64,000 nt of DNA from Spirochaetota bacterium (GCA_016932015.1 JAFGDQ010000099.1:20560-84559), one strand, 5' to 3'; shown: positions 8,751-17,829, numbered from the stretch's first letter. Numbers and translations are program-made. The notes: generated from the sequence alone by a model not told the origin.

Positions 8751-9133
8751 ATGTCCGATTGAGGCAGGTGAAAAACCTGCCTCCTCTCCTTCTTCAATAC
8801 CGGCAGAAGATTCATAGCATAGCATTTAATACAGAGTCCGGATGTCAGGCCGCTGCTTATTAACACAAAAAAGAATCTCTTCATTTGAAAATTTGACTGC
8901 TGGCTGTTCAATGTCAGCACCAACCCTTAAAAAAAATCATTATGCTGATAAAAATTCCGTCCCGGCATTACAGATTATATTTACATCCTATAAAATATTC
9001 TTGCAAAAAAAAGGCCGCGGACGTTACTTGAATCGATTTTTAAAATACGCCTGAATCAGGTCATAAAGATTCGGCGGACTTTGCAAAGTTTGATTTATAC
9101 TTGCAGCAATACCCGGATTTACTGGATTTTGTT
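8751..9133. other. Intergenic region between MBL gene and Ehr operon
   Basis: This region holds the terminator hairpin at 8761-8783 and must contain the promoter of the Ehr operon. I cannot choose a -35/-10 pair with confidence. Frames at 8606-8923 (minus) and 8842-9054 (plus) have no ribosome binding site or recognisable product. Confidence 0.4.
8761..8783 (+). terminator. Terminator hairpin after MBL hydrolase
   Basis: GAGGCAGGT (8761-8769) pairs perfectly with ACCTGCCTC (8775-8783) around the loop GAAAA, 10 bases after the stop codon. It is followed by a pyrimidine-rich CTCTCCTTCTTC rather than a pure T-run, so efficiency is uncertain. Confidence 0.7.
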
Positions 9134-9808
9134 ATGGACATGAAGATCAAAGATATAGCGGCGTTGTTTAATGTTCAGGAAAATACTGTCAAACAATGGA
9201 TAGATGAAAAAAAAATACCGTTCTATAAAGTCAGGAATCAGTACTACTTTAACAAGTCGGAAATCAATGAATGGATACTCTGGAACAAGCTTTCTGTTTC
9301 CGATAAGATACTCGACCTCAGACTGACCGCGAAGCCTGTTTTAATTACAGAGCTGATAAAGAAAGGCGGCCTTCACTACAATATTAACGGCAACAATATT
9401 ATTGATGTAATCAAGAACACGATACGCATAATTCCGCTTCCGAGGGATATTTCTAAAGATGAGATCGAATCCACACTCATTGAACGGGAGTCAATGATGA
9501 CTACAGCAGTCGGCAAAGGTATTGCGTTTCCTCATCCCCGAAATCCGGTAATAGCGGATATGGACAGCGAGCAGATATCGGTATGCATGCTTGAAAAACC
9601 GGTTGATTTTCAGGCAATTGACGGTATTCCGGTTCATACACTGTTTGTCATAATTTCCTCTAATTCCAAACGTCATCTGGAAATTCTTTCCAAATTATCT
9701 TTTCTCTGCCAGCAGGAAAGCCTGGTCAGTCTTCTTGAAAAAAAAGCGGATAAGGATTCGATAATATCTTTTATTAATAAAAATGAAAAGGAGTGGTCTG
9801 AAAGATAA
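9134..9808 (+). CDS. HTH domain fused to PTS EIIA(Ntr)-like domain, putative Ehr operon regulator
   Basis: The 224-residue protein has an excisionase/MerR-like helix-turn-helix (about residues 1-50, KIKDIAALFNVQENTVKQWI, with INEWIL closing it). A linker leads to a PTS EIIA type-2 (mannitol/Ntr) domain (about 65-220). The phospho-accepting histidine is in GIAFPHPR, and the domain core DGIPVHTLFVIIS is present. PTS transporters are absent nearby, so this looks regulatory, sensing phosphorylation or metabolic state while binding DNA. It lies 3 bases before the first Ehr membrane subunit, so it is part of that operon. I chose the ATG at 9134 because the homologous start MDMKIKDIA fits; a TTG at 9101 would add 11 residues. 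That it regulates the complex is inference. Confidence 0.75.
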   Translation: MDMKIKDIAALFNVQENTVKQWIDEKKIPFYKVRNQYYFNKSEINEWILWNKLSVSDKILDLRLTAKPVLITELIKKGGLHYNINGNNIIDVIKNTIRIIPLPRDISKDEIESTLIERESMMTTAVGKGIAFPHPRNPVIADMDSEQISVCMLEKPVDFQAIDGIPVHTLFVIISSNSKRHLEILSKLSFLCQQESLVSLLEKKADKDSIISFINKNEKEWSER

Positions 9809-9811
9809 TTT

Positions 9812-11791
9812 ATGGATTATTTTCTTTACGGAATTGGTATTCTTTTATTTGGAGGGGCGGTATCTCTCCTGATCCCGGAGCGCTTTAAAGGATTATGGAT
9901 TTTTTCTGCAGCTGCCCTTTCATCTGTTTTTGTGTTAATCCCGTCATTTAACGTTCTATTCTCAGGCGATGCTGCTGTTGGAATATTCTATATGCCTCAG
10001 CCTGCAGGTGAAGTAAAATTCGTGATGGACCGCCTGTCCGCTTTTTTCACTGCCATGATATCCTTCATGAGTGCAGTAAGCGCACTTTACGCAGCGGGAT
10101 ATATGAAGCATTACATAAATAAGAACAGAACCGTCACTTCGCACTTTTTCTTTCTCTCCGTGCTCATAGTCTCAATGCTTATTGTAACTGTTGTACAGAA
10201 TGCTTTCGCGTTCCTTATTGCATGGGAGATCATGTCCCTTTCATCATTTTTTCTGCTGATCTTTGAAAATGAAAAAGAAGAAGTTTTCAAAGCAGGTGTC
10301 AATTATCTTGTATCAATGCACATAGGGGTAATATTTCTTATTACAGCTTTTATTATTATGATTAACCGCTCCGGCAGCATGGATTTCAGCTCTTTCACTG
10401 AAGTCTTTAACAGCGAGCCCGGGCTTATTAACACCATGTTCCTGTTATTTTTTGCCGGTTTCGGTACTAAAGCGGGCTTTGTTCCTTTTCATACATGGCT
10501 CCCCCGCGCTCATCCTGCTGCACCAAGCCATATTTCAGGGTTAATGTCCGGCATTATGATAAAGACAGGTATTTACGGCATACTCAGGATAATAACTATT
10601 ATCCCCCAGCCTACGTCAATGATGGCTTATCTGGTATTATTTATCTCGCTTATATCCGGAATTCTCGGCATTGCTTATGCCATAGCCCAGGGAAATATAA
10701 AAAAACTGCTGGCTTATTCCAGCGTCGAGAACATCGGTATCATAGGGCTTGGTATCGGGGCCGGGCTTTTAGGTATAACAAATAAAATGCCAGCACTTGC
10801 ATTTTTCGGGTTTACAGGCAGCCTTCTGCATATACTGAATCATTCTGTTTTTAAACCGATGCTGTTTTTTGCGGCAGGAGGGGTTCTTCACGCGGCCCAT
10901 ACTCTTGAAATTGATAAACTCGGCGGACTCATAAAAAAGATCAGGTGGACAGCAGTGTTCTTTCTTGTCGGATCCATTGCAATTTCCGGCCTGCCGCCTT
11001 TTAACGGTTTTATAAGCGAATTCATAATTTACCGGGGATTTCTGTCCGGAATGCAGACTTCCGCAATTCCTGCCGCTGTTTCTCTTATTCTTTCGTTTGC
11101 AGGTCTCGCATTAATAGGAGCAATGGCATTGCTGTGTTTCACAAAGGTATTCAGTATTGTTTTCCTCGGCAGCCCGAGGACAGAACTTTCACATCCTCTG
11201 CACGATATTACATTCACAATGAAGGCCGCGCTGGTTCTGCAAAGCGCGATTGTTATACTTACAGGCCTTGTACCTGCGCCTGTATTCAGCCTGATAAGTC
11301 TTGCGGGAGCTGAACTCGCGGGACAGCGGATGTTGTCGGAACATACGGCTGAAACGTCTGACATTTTAAGCAGGCTTTCGGGCGGACTTCTGATCTTCCT
11401 GGGAATATTCGCTGTTGTTTTTATTGTCCGCAGCTTTTTACTGCGCGGCAGGGTCACACATTTTAAAACATGGGATTGCGGATATCAGGCCGGAAATACA
11501 AGAATGCAGTACACCGCTTCGTCATATACAGGCCCTTTTTTAAATCTTATACGGCCTCTTCTTTATGTAAAGGAACAATTGTCAAAGCCGTCCGGAATAT
11601 TTCCTTTAGACGCGGCATACAAAAGCGGGACGGAAGATAAATTTGAAATGGCCTCAATAAATCCCGTAATACGCTTTATTGACCGCTTCCTCAACCTGTT
11701 CACATGGATACAAAGCGGAAATATGCAGCAGTATATATTGTACGGCATAGTCTTTCTCATTGCAATATCCGTATGGATAACAGGGATATAA
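9812..11791 (+). CDS. Ehr complex antiporter-like subunit (HyfB/HycC/NuoL family)
   Basis: A 659-residue polytopic membrane protein of the Proton_antipo_M family with about 15-16 predicted helices. The key acidic residue occurs in AWEIMSLSSFF and the lysine of the broken helix region in MSGIMIKTGIYG. The conserved loop FHTWLPRAHPAAPSHI matches HyfB/HycC more than NuoL. A long C-terminal part after residue 500 ends in a last helix. It would translocate protons or sodium ions for the complex. It is the first structural gene and the downstream gene starts 2 bases after its stop. The length is close to HyfB (672). Confidence 0.88.
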   Translation: MDYFLYGIGILLFGGAVSLLIPERFKGLWIFSAAALSSVFVLIPSFNVLFSGDAAVGIFYMPQPAGEVKFVMDRLSAFFTAMISFMSAVSALYAAGYMKHYINKNRTVTSHFFFLSVLIVSMLIVTVVQNAFAFLIAWEIMSLSSFFLLIFENEKEEVFKAGVNYLVSMHIGVIFLITAFIIMINRSGSMDFSSFTEVFNSEPGLINTMFLLFFAGFGTKAGFVPFHTWLPRAHPAAPSHISGLMSGIMIKTGIYGILRIITIIPQPTSMMAYLVLFISLISGILGIAYAIAQGNIKKLLAYSSVENIGIIGLGIGAGLLGITNKMPALAFFGFTGSLLHILNHSVFKPMLFFAAGGVLHAAHTLEIDKLGGLIKKIRWTAVFFLVGSIAISGLPPFNGFISEFIIYRGFLSGMQTSAIPAAVSLILSFAGLALIGAMALLCFTKVFSIVFLGSPRTELSHPLHDITFTMKAALVLQSAIVILTGLVPAPVFSLISLAGAELAGQRMLSEHTAETSDILSRLSGGLLIFLGIFAVVFIVRSFLLRGRVTHFKTWDCGYQAGNTRMQYTASSYTGPFLNLIRPLLYVKEQLSKPSGIFPLDAAYKSGTEDKFEMASINPVIRFIDRFLNLFTWIQSGNMQQYILYGIVFLIAISVWITGI

Positions 11792-11793
11792 GC

Positions 11794-12714
11794 ATGTTCA
11801 ATATCATTATAAATATTTTATTTATTATTTTTTTCCCCCTGCTGTTCACAGGAATCATAAACCGTGTAAAATCGCTCTGGGCTGGCAGAGAGGGGCCTTC
11901 AGTTATACAGCCTTTCCATGACTTTGTCAAATTGATGAAAAAAGGCGAAGTTATAAGCACGACTGCCTCATTTATATTTAAAATTGCCCCGTCAGTCAGT
12001 TTCACATCCGTAATTTCTGCTGCAGCAGTTACTCCCCTGTTTTCCGGAAAACAGCTGTTCAGCTTCGACCTGGATTTTATTTTTTTTATTTATATTCTTG
12101 CTCTGGGAAAATTTTTCACTATTACGGGCGCCATGGATACAGGGTCAAGCTTTGAGGGCATGGGAGCAAGCAGGGAGGCCGCGTTTTCCGCAATTGCGGA
12201 ACCTGCATTTTTTCTTGTAATCGGTTCGCTTGCATTGGCCGGAAACTCCACATCATTCAGTAATATTTTTTCCGCTACGGATTTAACAACTTCTACAGGT
12301 ATTATTATAACTGTTTTATCGGCAGTGATCCTGTTTATTATGCTTCTGGCCGAAGGTTCCCGCGTGCCGGTAGATGACCCTAATACACATCTTGAGCTTA
12401 CAATGATCCATGAAGTAATGGTGCTGGACAATTCAGGTCCTGATTTCGGTTTAATACTTTATGCGTCAGCTCTCAAAATGGTACTCATCGGTTCGCTCAT
12501 CGCAAACTTAATTTTGCCGGAAATGCCTGCTGCCGCATCAGCAGCCGCTTTTTTATGCGTACATTTCATTATTGCCGCCATAACAGGTACTATTGAATCG
12601 CTTTTTGCTCGCCTTAGAATGAGCCATGTTCCGCAATTTATCTTTTTCATGAGTTCCATAGGGCTCATAATCCTTGCTGTTATTGTTCTCTCAGTTTCCG
12701 GAGGTATAAAATGA
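11794..12714 (+). CDS. Ehr complex NuoH/HyfC/HycD-like membrane subunit
   Basis: A 306-residue membrane protein with about eight helices, the family linking the hydrophilic arm to the membrane arm. Family features are visible: the loop KSLWAGREGPSVIQPFHDF near residue 28, the GMGASREAAFSAIAEPA segment, and EGSRVPVDDPNTHLELTMIH, whose acidic residues line the quinone or proton path in complex I. I start it at the ATG at 11794, immediately after the previous stop; a longer frame open from 11704 lies inside the preceding gene. It overlaps the next gene by 4 bases (ATGA). Confidence 0.88.
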   Translation: MFNIIINILFIIFFPLLFTGIINRVKSLWAGREGPSVIQPFHDFVKLMKKGEVISTTASFIFKIAPSVSFTSVISAAAVTPLFSGKQLFSFDLDFIFFIYILALGKFFTITGAMDTGSSFEGMGASREAAFSAIAEPAFFLVIGSLALAGNSTSFSNIFSATDLTTSTGIIITVLSAVILFIMLLAEGSRVPVDDPNTHLELTMIHEVMVLDNSGPDFGLILYASALKMVLIGSLIANLILPEMPAAASAAAFLCVHFIIAAITGTIESLFARLRMSHVPQFIFFMSSIGLIILAVIVLSVSGGIK

Positions 12715-13346
12715 CTCAGTTCATTATTATTTTATTCGGGCTTACAATGTTCTATGTCGCATCCGCCAGCAGGATTGAAGCATATACAAAAGCAATTTCC
12801 GTCCAGGGTGTTCTTCTTTTTCTTCTTATCATCTTTGATTATGAAGGCGGCCGCCCGGCAAACCTCCTTTTTCTGTCTTTTGAGACGATAGCAGTAAAAG
12901 CAGTTATAATTCCAATAGTCCTTAATACTACTGTCAGAAAAAACGGAATTCATCGTGAAATTGAACCGTATATACCTAATTTCTTTTCTTTAATTATCAC
13001 CAGCCTGATATTCGCTCTCGGTTTTTTTGCCGCCTATCATGTGTCAAAAGCTCAGGTTCCCGTAAGGCCGTTCTATTTCGGAATTTCCATATCAGTAATA
13101 ATTACCGGATTGTTTATTATAATGACAAGAAAAAAGATAATAACACATGTTATGGGCTTTATGTTAATGGAGAACGGAATTTTTCTTCTCTCACTTGCTG
13201 CCGCAAAGGAAATGCCGTTCATCGTATCGCTTGGTGTGCTCCTTGACGTATTTATGGCTGTTTACCTGCTCGGACTTCTTGTAAACAAAATACACGGCAG
13301 GTATGACGAAATTCATATTGATACTCTGCAAAAATTAAAGGATTAA
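12711..13346 (+). CDS. Ehr complex HyfE-like (NuoK-containing) membrane subunit
   Basis: A 211-residue protein of about six to seven helices with a C-terminal NuoK-like part (about residues 110-205, including LMENGIFLLSLAAAKEMPF with the membrane glutamate). The length fits HyfE (216). Start and previous stop share ATGA, so translation is coupled. It is a structural membrane subunit of the proton-translocating arm. Confidence 0.85.
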   Translation: MTQFIIILFGLTMFYVASASRIEAYTKAISVQGVLLFLLIIFDYEGGRPANLLFLSFETIAVKAVIIPIVLNTTVRKNGIHREIEPYIPNFFSLIITSLIFALGFFAAYHVSKAQVPVRPFYFGISISVIITGLFIIMTRKKIITHVMGFMLMENGIFLLSLAAAKEMPFIVSLGVLLDVFMAVYLLGLLVNKIHGRYDEIHIDTLQKLKD

Positions 13347-13350
13347 TTTA

Positions 13351-14763
13351 ATGTTCATGATAGAATTTCTGTTCTTTACACCTGTAGTGCTTTGTATTCT
13401 TGTATTTATTTTCAGATCTAAAGCTTTAAACATTACGGTAACGCTGCTGTATGCGGTTATATTTGCTGCTGCTGCGGTATTCCTGTACTTTTATCCCGGA
13501 TCTTTTACAGCGTATTTCCGCACCGACAACCTTAACATATATTTTCTTCTCATACTTGCAGTTTTATTTCTCTGCACAGCAGTGTATAATATCGGTTTTA
13601 TGATGCATGACAAAGAGGACAGGCTTCACCAGGCATTATATACAATTTATCTTTTGATGTTTACCTGCTCAATGGCAGGGGTAATACTTGCTACACATCT
13701 TGCGATGCTGTGGGTTTTCGTGGAAGCAACCACACTCTCAAGCGCTTTCCTTATCTATTATTACAGAACCGGAACAACAATTGAAGCAGCGTGGAAGTAC
13801 CTGTTTATATGCTCAATAGGAATTGCTTTAGCGTTCATCGGAATTACACTGCTGTCCATGGGGCTTGGAAAAGTAAATTCATTTTTTTTCAGCGACCTTG
13901 CGGCTAACGCGAAAATTATAGATGCTTTCTGGCTTAAGCTGTCATTTCCGTTTATACTTGTAGGATTCGGCACAAAAGCCGGGCTTGCTCCTGTACACGC
14001 ATGGCTTCCCGATGCCCATTCCGAATCCCCGTCGCCGATCTCGGCCTTATTGTCCGGAACTTTGCTCAATACTGCGCTTCTCGGTATAATCAGAATGAAT
14101 AAAATAATGGAACTGGCGGATATGGGATGGTATGTAAAAATCCTTCTTTTTGTAATCGGTTTCCTTTCTCTTCTGGTAGCCGCAGTCTATATAAGGATAG
14201 TGAAAAACTATAAGAGATTACTGGCATATTCTTCAATTGAGAACATGGGAATAATTACGATAGGACTTGCAGCCGGAGGCCCGGGACTTTTTGCGGCAAT
14301 GCTGCATGTCGCGGCTCATTCATTTACAAAGGGTTCCCTGTTCCTTACCTCAGGCAATATACTTCACAGGTACGGAACAAAAGATTCCGGACTGGTACGT
14401 GGCCTTCTAAAAGGAGATTCAGGAACAGGATGGATATGGATATTCTCTCTTATCGCCATTACCGGGCTGCCTCCATTCCCAATGTTCATTTCCGAATTCT
14501 ATATTATAAAGGCTTTCTTTCAAAACGGGCAATATTTAGCGGCTGCAATTTTTTTCCTGCTCCTTACCGTAATAATGGCTGCTATATTTAAAAATATGCT
14601 CAGAATGAGCTTTGGCGAAGACAGCGCTCCTGAAGGAGCAGGAAAATCCGGATTAACTGAATGCATCCCCCAGATAGTTTTATTATTTATTCTTTTAATC
14701 ACAGGCATTGCTCTTCCGGATTTTATCCGCGTAATAATAGAAAATGCCGCTGCTGTTCTATAG
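13351..14763 (+). CDS. Ehr complex antiporter-like subunit (HyfF/NuoM-N family)
   Basis: A 470-residue polytopic protein, the second Proton_antipo_M subunit of the operon. The glutamate of the functional helix is in WVFVEATTLSSAF, and the lysine-bearing stretch is in FGTKAGLAPVHAWLPDAHS. The end of the domain with LLAYSSIENMG is also conserved. It is shorter than HyfB because the long C-terminal extension is absent. The AAGGA ribosome binding site lies in the four-base gap after the previous gene. It supplies a second ion-translocating channel. Confidence 0.88.
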   Translation: MFMIEFLFFTPVVLCILVFIFRSKALNITVTLLYAVIFAAAAVFLYFYPGSFTAYFRTDNLNIYFLLILAVLFLCTAVYNIGFMMHDKEDRLHQALYTIYLLMFTCSMAGVILATHLAMLWVFVEATTLSSAFLIYYYRTGTTIEAAWKYLFICSIGIALAFIGITLLSMGLGKVNSFFFSDLAANAKIIDAFWLKLSFPFILVGFGTKAGLAPVHAWLPDAHSESPSPISALLSGTLLNTALLGIIRMNKIMELADMGWYVKILLFVIGFLSLLVAAVYIRIVKNYKRLLAYSSIENMGIITIGLAAGGPGLFAAMLHVAAHSFTKGSLFLTSGNILHRYGTKDSGLVRGLLKGDSGTGWIWIFSLIAITGLPPFPMFISEFYIIKAFFQNGQYLAAAIFFLLLTVIMAAIFKNMLRMSFGEDSAPEGAGKSGLTECIPQIVLLFILLITGIALPDFIRVIIENAAAVL

Positions 14764-14786
14764 TAATATTTTCAGGGAATTATAAC

Positions 14787-16274
14787 ATGAAATGGTTAAC
14801 AACAAAAAACAACAAGCCTGTAAATCTGAAAGATATTCCTCTGTTAGAATTTAAATCTTTTCGCGGCCAGATCATAAAACACGTAAAATCAGGCATGAGG
14901 CCGGTATTGTTTTTCGCTGAAAAGCGTGCCGAAACCCATGTCTTGTTTATTGTACTGGCAGATGACGATAATTCCGGACTGTATATTTCTTCTGGAGATC
15001 TTGGTTCAAAAATGCAGTATCAATCAATAAGCATGGAAATTCCCGGTTTCTGGAATTTTGAAAACGAAATACACGAAGAATCCGGAATTATTCCGGAAGG
15101 CCATCCCTGGCCCAGGCCTGTACGTTTTTCTTCAGGGAATACAATACAGACCAGAATGGAGCAATATCCTTTTTTCAAAATGCAAGGCGAAGAAGTGCAT
15201 GAAGTGGCAGTCGGCCCGATACACGCCGGAATCATAGAGCCGGGTCATTTCCGTTTTATGTGTCAGGGGGAGAATGTCCACCATCTTGAGATACAGCTTG
15301 GTTATCAGCACAGGGGTGTTGAAAAACTCATTCTTAAAAATAATTTAAAATTCCCTGTACACCTTGCCGAATCAATTGCCGGAGATTCAGTCATCGCGCA
15401 CTGTACAGCTTATGCCCAGGCAATGGAAGCGCTCGCGGGAGTTGAAATTTCACGCAGGGCGCAGGCTATCAGGGCAATTGCGCTTGAAATGGAAAGGGCC
15501 GGAATTCATATAGGCGACCTGGCTGCAATCGCGAACGATGTAGCATACCTGCTTGGAAATGCGGTATTCGGAGCAACAAGGACTCTGGTTATCAACTCGC
15601 TTCTTACAATTTGCGGAAGCAGATTCGGCCGCGGGTTAATTCGCGCAGGCGGAGTCGCATTCGATATAACAGATGAGTTAAAAACTGAAATAAAGCAAAC
15701 CCTGACAAAGGTGCTGGCTGATGTCGAACGCATGGGCAATGAAATGTTTTCTTCGGCAAGTGTTCTTTCCCGTCTTGAAGAAACAGGTATTGTAAACAAG
15801 GAAAAGGCTATGGAGATAGGCCTTGTGGGCCTTCCTGCCAGAGCTTCAGGAATATCACTGGATGTCAGAAGCGACCATCCTTTTGGAATATACCGGTATT
15901 ACCCGGTTCACAAAGTTACAATGGACAGCGGTGATGTTTTCGCGCGCTCCTACCTGCGTTTTGTTGAAATTAAAAAAGCAATTAAATTCATTACTGAACA
16001 ACTCGATAATCTGCCGGCCGCAGGCAGTCTTATCACTCCCGTAAAAAAGCTTCAGGAAAATAAATTTGTAGTCTCAATGACCGAAGGCTGGCGCGGAGAG
16101 ACCGCCCATGCGGTAATAACAGGCCACGCGGGCTCATTAACCAAATACAGAATCAAAGATCCGTCTTTTCATAACTGGTTAGGACTGGCCCAGGCTGTCA
16201 GGAATAATGGTATTTCTGACTTTCCGCTTTGCAACAAGAGCTTCAATCTTTCATATTGCGGCCATGATCTATAG
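14787..16274 (+). CDS. Ehr complex catalytic-like large subunit lacking Ni-Fe ligands
   Basis: The 495-residue protein matches HyfG/HycE: an N-terminal 30-kDa NuoC-like domain (residues 1-110) and a hydrogenase-like large-subunit domain (from about 145). The RGVEK motif is at 176-180, but where hydrogenases have CGxC it reads ESIAGDSVIAH (195-205), with Ala198 and Ser201. Where they have DPCxxC near the end it reads NKSFNLS (483-489), with Ser485 and Leu488. All four Ni-Fe cysteine ligands are therefore gone and no H2 chemistry is expected. This is diagnostic of Ehr complexes. GGGA precedes the ATG at 14787. The role is probably electron transfer to an unknown acceptor coupled to ion pumping. 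Confidence 0.88.
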   Translation: MKWLTTKNNKPVNLKDIPLLEFKSFRGQIIKHVKSGMRPVLFFAEKRAETHVLFIVLADDDNSGLYISSGDLGSKMQYQSISMEIPGFWNFENEIHEESGIIPEGHPWPRPVRFSSGNTIQTRMEQYPFFKMQGEEVHEVAVGPIHAGIIEPGHFRFMCQGENVHHLEIQLGYQHRGVEKLILKNNLKFPVHLAESIAGDSVIAHCTAYAQAMEALAGVEISRRAQAIRAIALEMERAGIHIGDLAAIANDVAYLLGNAVFGATRTLVINSLLTICGSRFGRGLIRAGGVAFDITDELKTEIKQTLTKVLADVERMGNEMFSSASVLSRLEETGIVNKEKAMEIGLVGLPARASGISLDVRSDHPFGIYRYYPVHKVTMDSGDVFARSYLRFVEIKKAIKFITEQLDNLPAAGSLITPVKKLQENKFVVSMTEGWRGETAHAVITGHAGSLTKYRIKDPSFHNWLGLAQAVRNNGISDFPLCNKSFNLSYCGHDL

Positions 16275-16284
16275 GAGTTATTTT

Positions 16285-17040
16285 ATGATAAATGTATTAA
16301 AAGTCCGTAAAAGTCAGGGATATCAGGCTATCCCGGATATCAGGGCCGCAAAAATCCGGAAGCCTTTCAGAGGTTTGCCTGTTATTGGTAAAGAATCATG
16401 TAAAAAATGCTCAGGCTGTTTGTCAGTTTGCCCGGCAATGGCCATTTCCACTGATCCGCTTTCAATTGATATGGGTAAATGTATATTCTGCGGCGATTGC
16501 GAAACCGCCTGTCCTGAAAAAGTGATAACATTCACACAATTTCATAAAATATCAACAGATGACCGCAATAAACTGATTATCAGGAAAGGAACAACCGCGG
16601 ATTCATTCTATTCTTCAGCTATATCCGTCAGAAAAGAAATAAACCGGCTGTTCGGAAAATCATTGAAACTAAGGCTGGTTTCCGCAGGAGGATGTAACGG
16701 ATGCGAATGGGAATTAAACGCAAGCGGAAATGTTAACTTTGACATGGGAAGATTCGGTATAGATATTGTCGCTTCTCCGAGGCATGCGGACGGTATTATT
16801 ATAACCGGGCCTGTTACGAAAAACATGGCAGCGGCACTTGATGACGCGTACCATTCAACTCCGGACCCAAAGGTAGTAATACTTGCAGGAAGCTGCGCAA
16901 TAAGCGCCGGCATATTTCAGGATTCCCTGGAAATTAACCGCAGTTTCCTGGATAAATATCATATTGACCTTTATATACCGGGATGCCCGGTTCATCCGCT
17001 TACAGTTATAAACGGATTACTTGATTTTTTAAGAAAGTAG
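16285..17040 (+). CDS. Ehr complex ferredoxin/small-subunit fusion (HyfH-HyfI type)
   Basis: This 251-residue protein fuses two parts that are separate in E. coli. Residues 35-80 bind two [4Fe-4S] clusters (C39, C42, C45, C49 and C66, C69, C72, C76). Residues 125-250 are the NuoB-like small subunit with the four N2-cluster ligands C137 and C140 (GGCNGCE), C204 (AGSCA) and C234 (PGCP). Electron wiring up to the large subunit is thus intact although the large-subunit active site is not. The ATG at 16285 follows AGGAG with 9 bases. It is the last gene, ended by a bidirectional hairpin (17152-17177). Confidence 0.88.
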   Translation: MINVLKVRKSQGYQAIPDIRAAKIRKPFRGLPVIGKESCKKCSGCLSVCPAMAISTDPLSIDMGKCIFCGDCETACPEKVITFTQFHKISTDDRNKLIIRKGTTADSFYSSAISVRKEINRLFGKSLKLRLVSAGGCNGCEWELNASGNVNFDMGRFGIDIVASPRHADGIIITGPVTKNMAAALDDAYHSTPDPKVVILAGSCAISAGIFQDSLEINRSFLDKYHIDLYIPGCPVHPLTVINGLLDFLRK

Positions 17041-17151
17041 ACTGCTTTTTCTCCGATCAATATTCAAAGTAATACGGCCGGATAGCCTGAGTTTTACGGA
17101 TATTTATTGATTTAAAGGAAAAAAGGACTGTAATTAAAATTATACGGGAAA

Positions 17152-17177
17152 GCTTACTAAAATTTCTTTTAGTGAGC
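17152..17177. terminator. Bidirectional terminator between Ehr operon and thioesterase
   Basis: GCTTACTAAAA (17152-17162) pairs with TTTTAGTGAGC (17167-17177) through one wobble around TTTC. The A- and T-runs are built into the stem, so it can act on both converging transcription units. Confidence 0.7.
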
Positions 17178-17182
17178 AGCTG

Positions 17183-17656
17183 TTATTTTCCCTGCAGCAT
17201 TGTTGCCGGTACCTTAACAGCAACCATTTCACCTTTAGCGCAAAGGACATCCCCGACTTTTAAATCTGTCTCTATTATAACTTTTTTACCTTTTATTTCC
17301 TTGATTACAGATGTTACTTCAAGCGGCCCTTCAATAGGTGTAGGTTTAAGATAGTCAACATGCAGAGAAGCAGTAACAAACCTGATTTCCGGATCAGATC
17401 CGAACTCTCTTCCTTCGGCTTCATAAGCTGCGGCAGCTGCTGTTGCAGTTCCGTTGCAGTCAATTACACTTGCGATCAGTCCGCCGTATGCGAATCCTGC
17501 AAGTGATGTATGATTGCTGTGCGGCTTAAAAGTACAAATTCCCTCTTTGCCGTTCCAGTAGGTTTTAATCTGAAGGCCGCCTTCGTTAAGCCTTCCGCAG
17601 CCGTAACACTGGCTGTAATCGTCAGAATATAAATCCTGTATTGCTTTATTTTCCAT
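17183..17656 (-). CDS. PaaI-type hotdog-fold acyl-CoA thioesterase
   Basis: A 157-residue cytoplasmic hotdog protein. SLAGFAYGGLIASVIDCNGT is the helix with the conserved glycines of the PaaI/4HBT family. RFVTASLHVDYLKPTP and LEVTSVIKEIKGKKVIIETD form the central sheet. The N-terminal CYGCGRLNEGGL motif is common in this subgroup. It would hydrolyse short acyl- or aryl-CoA esters. It lies downstream of the CoA-transferase and dehydrogenase genes on the same strand (213-base gap), so a role in disposing of acyl-CoA from that route is likely but inferred. Confidence 0.82.
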   Translation of the reverse strand: MENKAIQDLYSDDYSQCYGCGRLNEGGLQIKTYWNGKEGICTFKPHSNHTSLAGFAYGGLIASVIDCNGTATAAAAAYEAEGREFGSDPEIRFVTASLHVDYLKPTPIEGPLEVTSVIKEIKGKKVIIETDLKVGDVLCAKGEMVAVKVPATMLQGK

Positions 17657-17797
17657 AGTGAACTCCTGAGAGAAACTTCTTAAATTTTAAACAATCTTTA
17701 ATAAGTTATACTGTAATTTAACGCAGGACTCAAAAATTGAATCATAAGGCAAAGATTGCGAGAAGCATTACAACATGTTTTGAGAAGTGCTTTCTGT

Positions 17798-17829
17798 ATA
17801 TTGACCGCCAGTTAAAGAACGGTCAATAT
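17798..17829. repeat. Perfect 10-bp inverted repeat between scoB and thioesterase
   Basis: ATATTGACCG (17798-17807) and CGGTCAATAT (17820-17829) flank 12 bases. It could end the scoB transcript or serve as an operator for the thioesterase; no T-run follows on the minus strand, so I leave the role open. Confidence 0.5.

Noticed and set aside
12090..12431. Long minus-strand frames inside the Ehr genes (also 11029-11457, 15506-15799, 13761-14069)
   Set aside because: They mirror the hydrophobic codon pattern of the true plus-strand genes, have no ribosome binding site and no family-like sequence.
14661..14786. N-terminal extension of the Ehr large subunit
   Set aside because: It lies inside the previous gene in another frame; the ATG at 14787 has a GGGA ribosome binding site and the family starts there.
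9812..17040. Calling the operon a formate-hydrogenlyase or group 4 Ni-Fe hydrogenase
   Set aside because: The subunit set fits, but the large subunit lacks every Ni-Fe cysteine ligand and no maturation or formate dehydrogenase gene is present.
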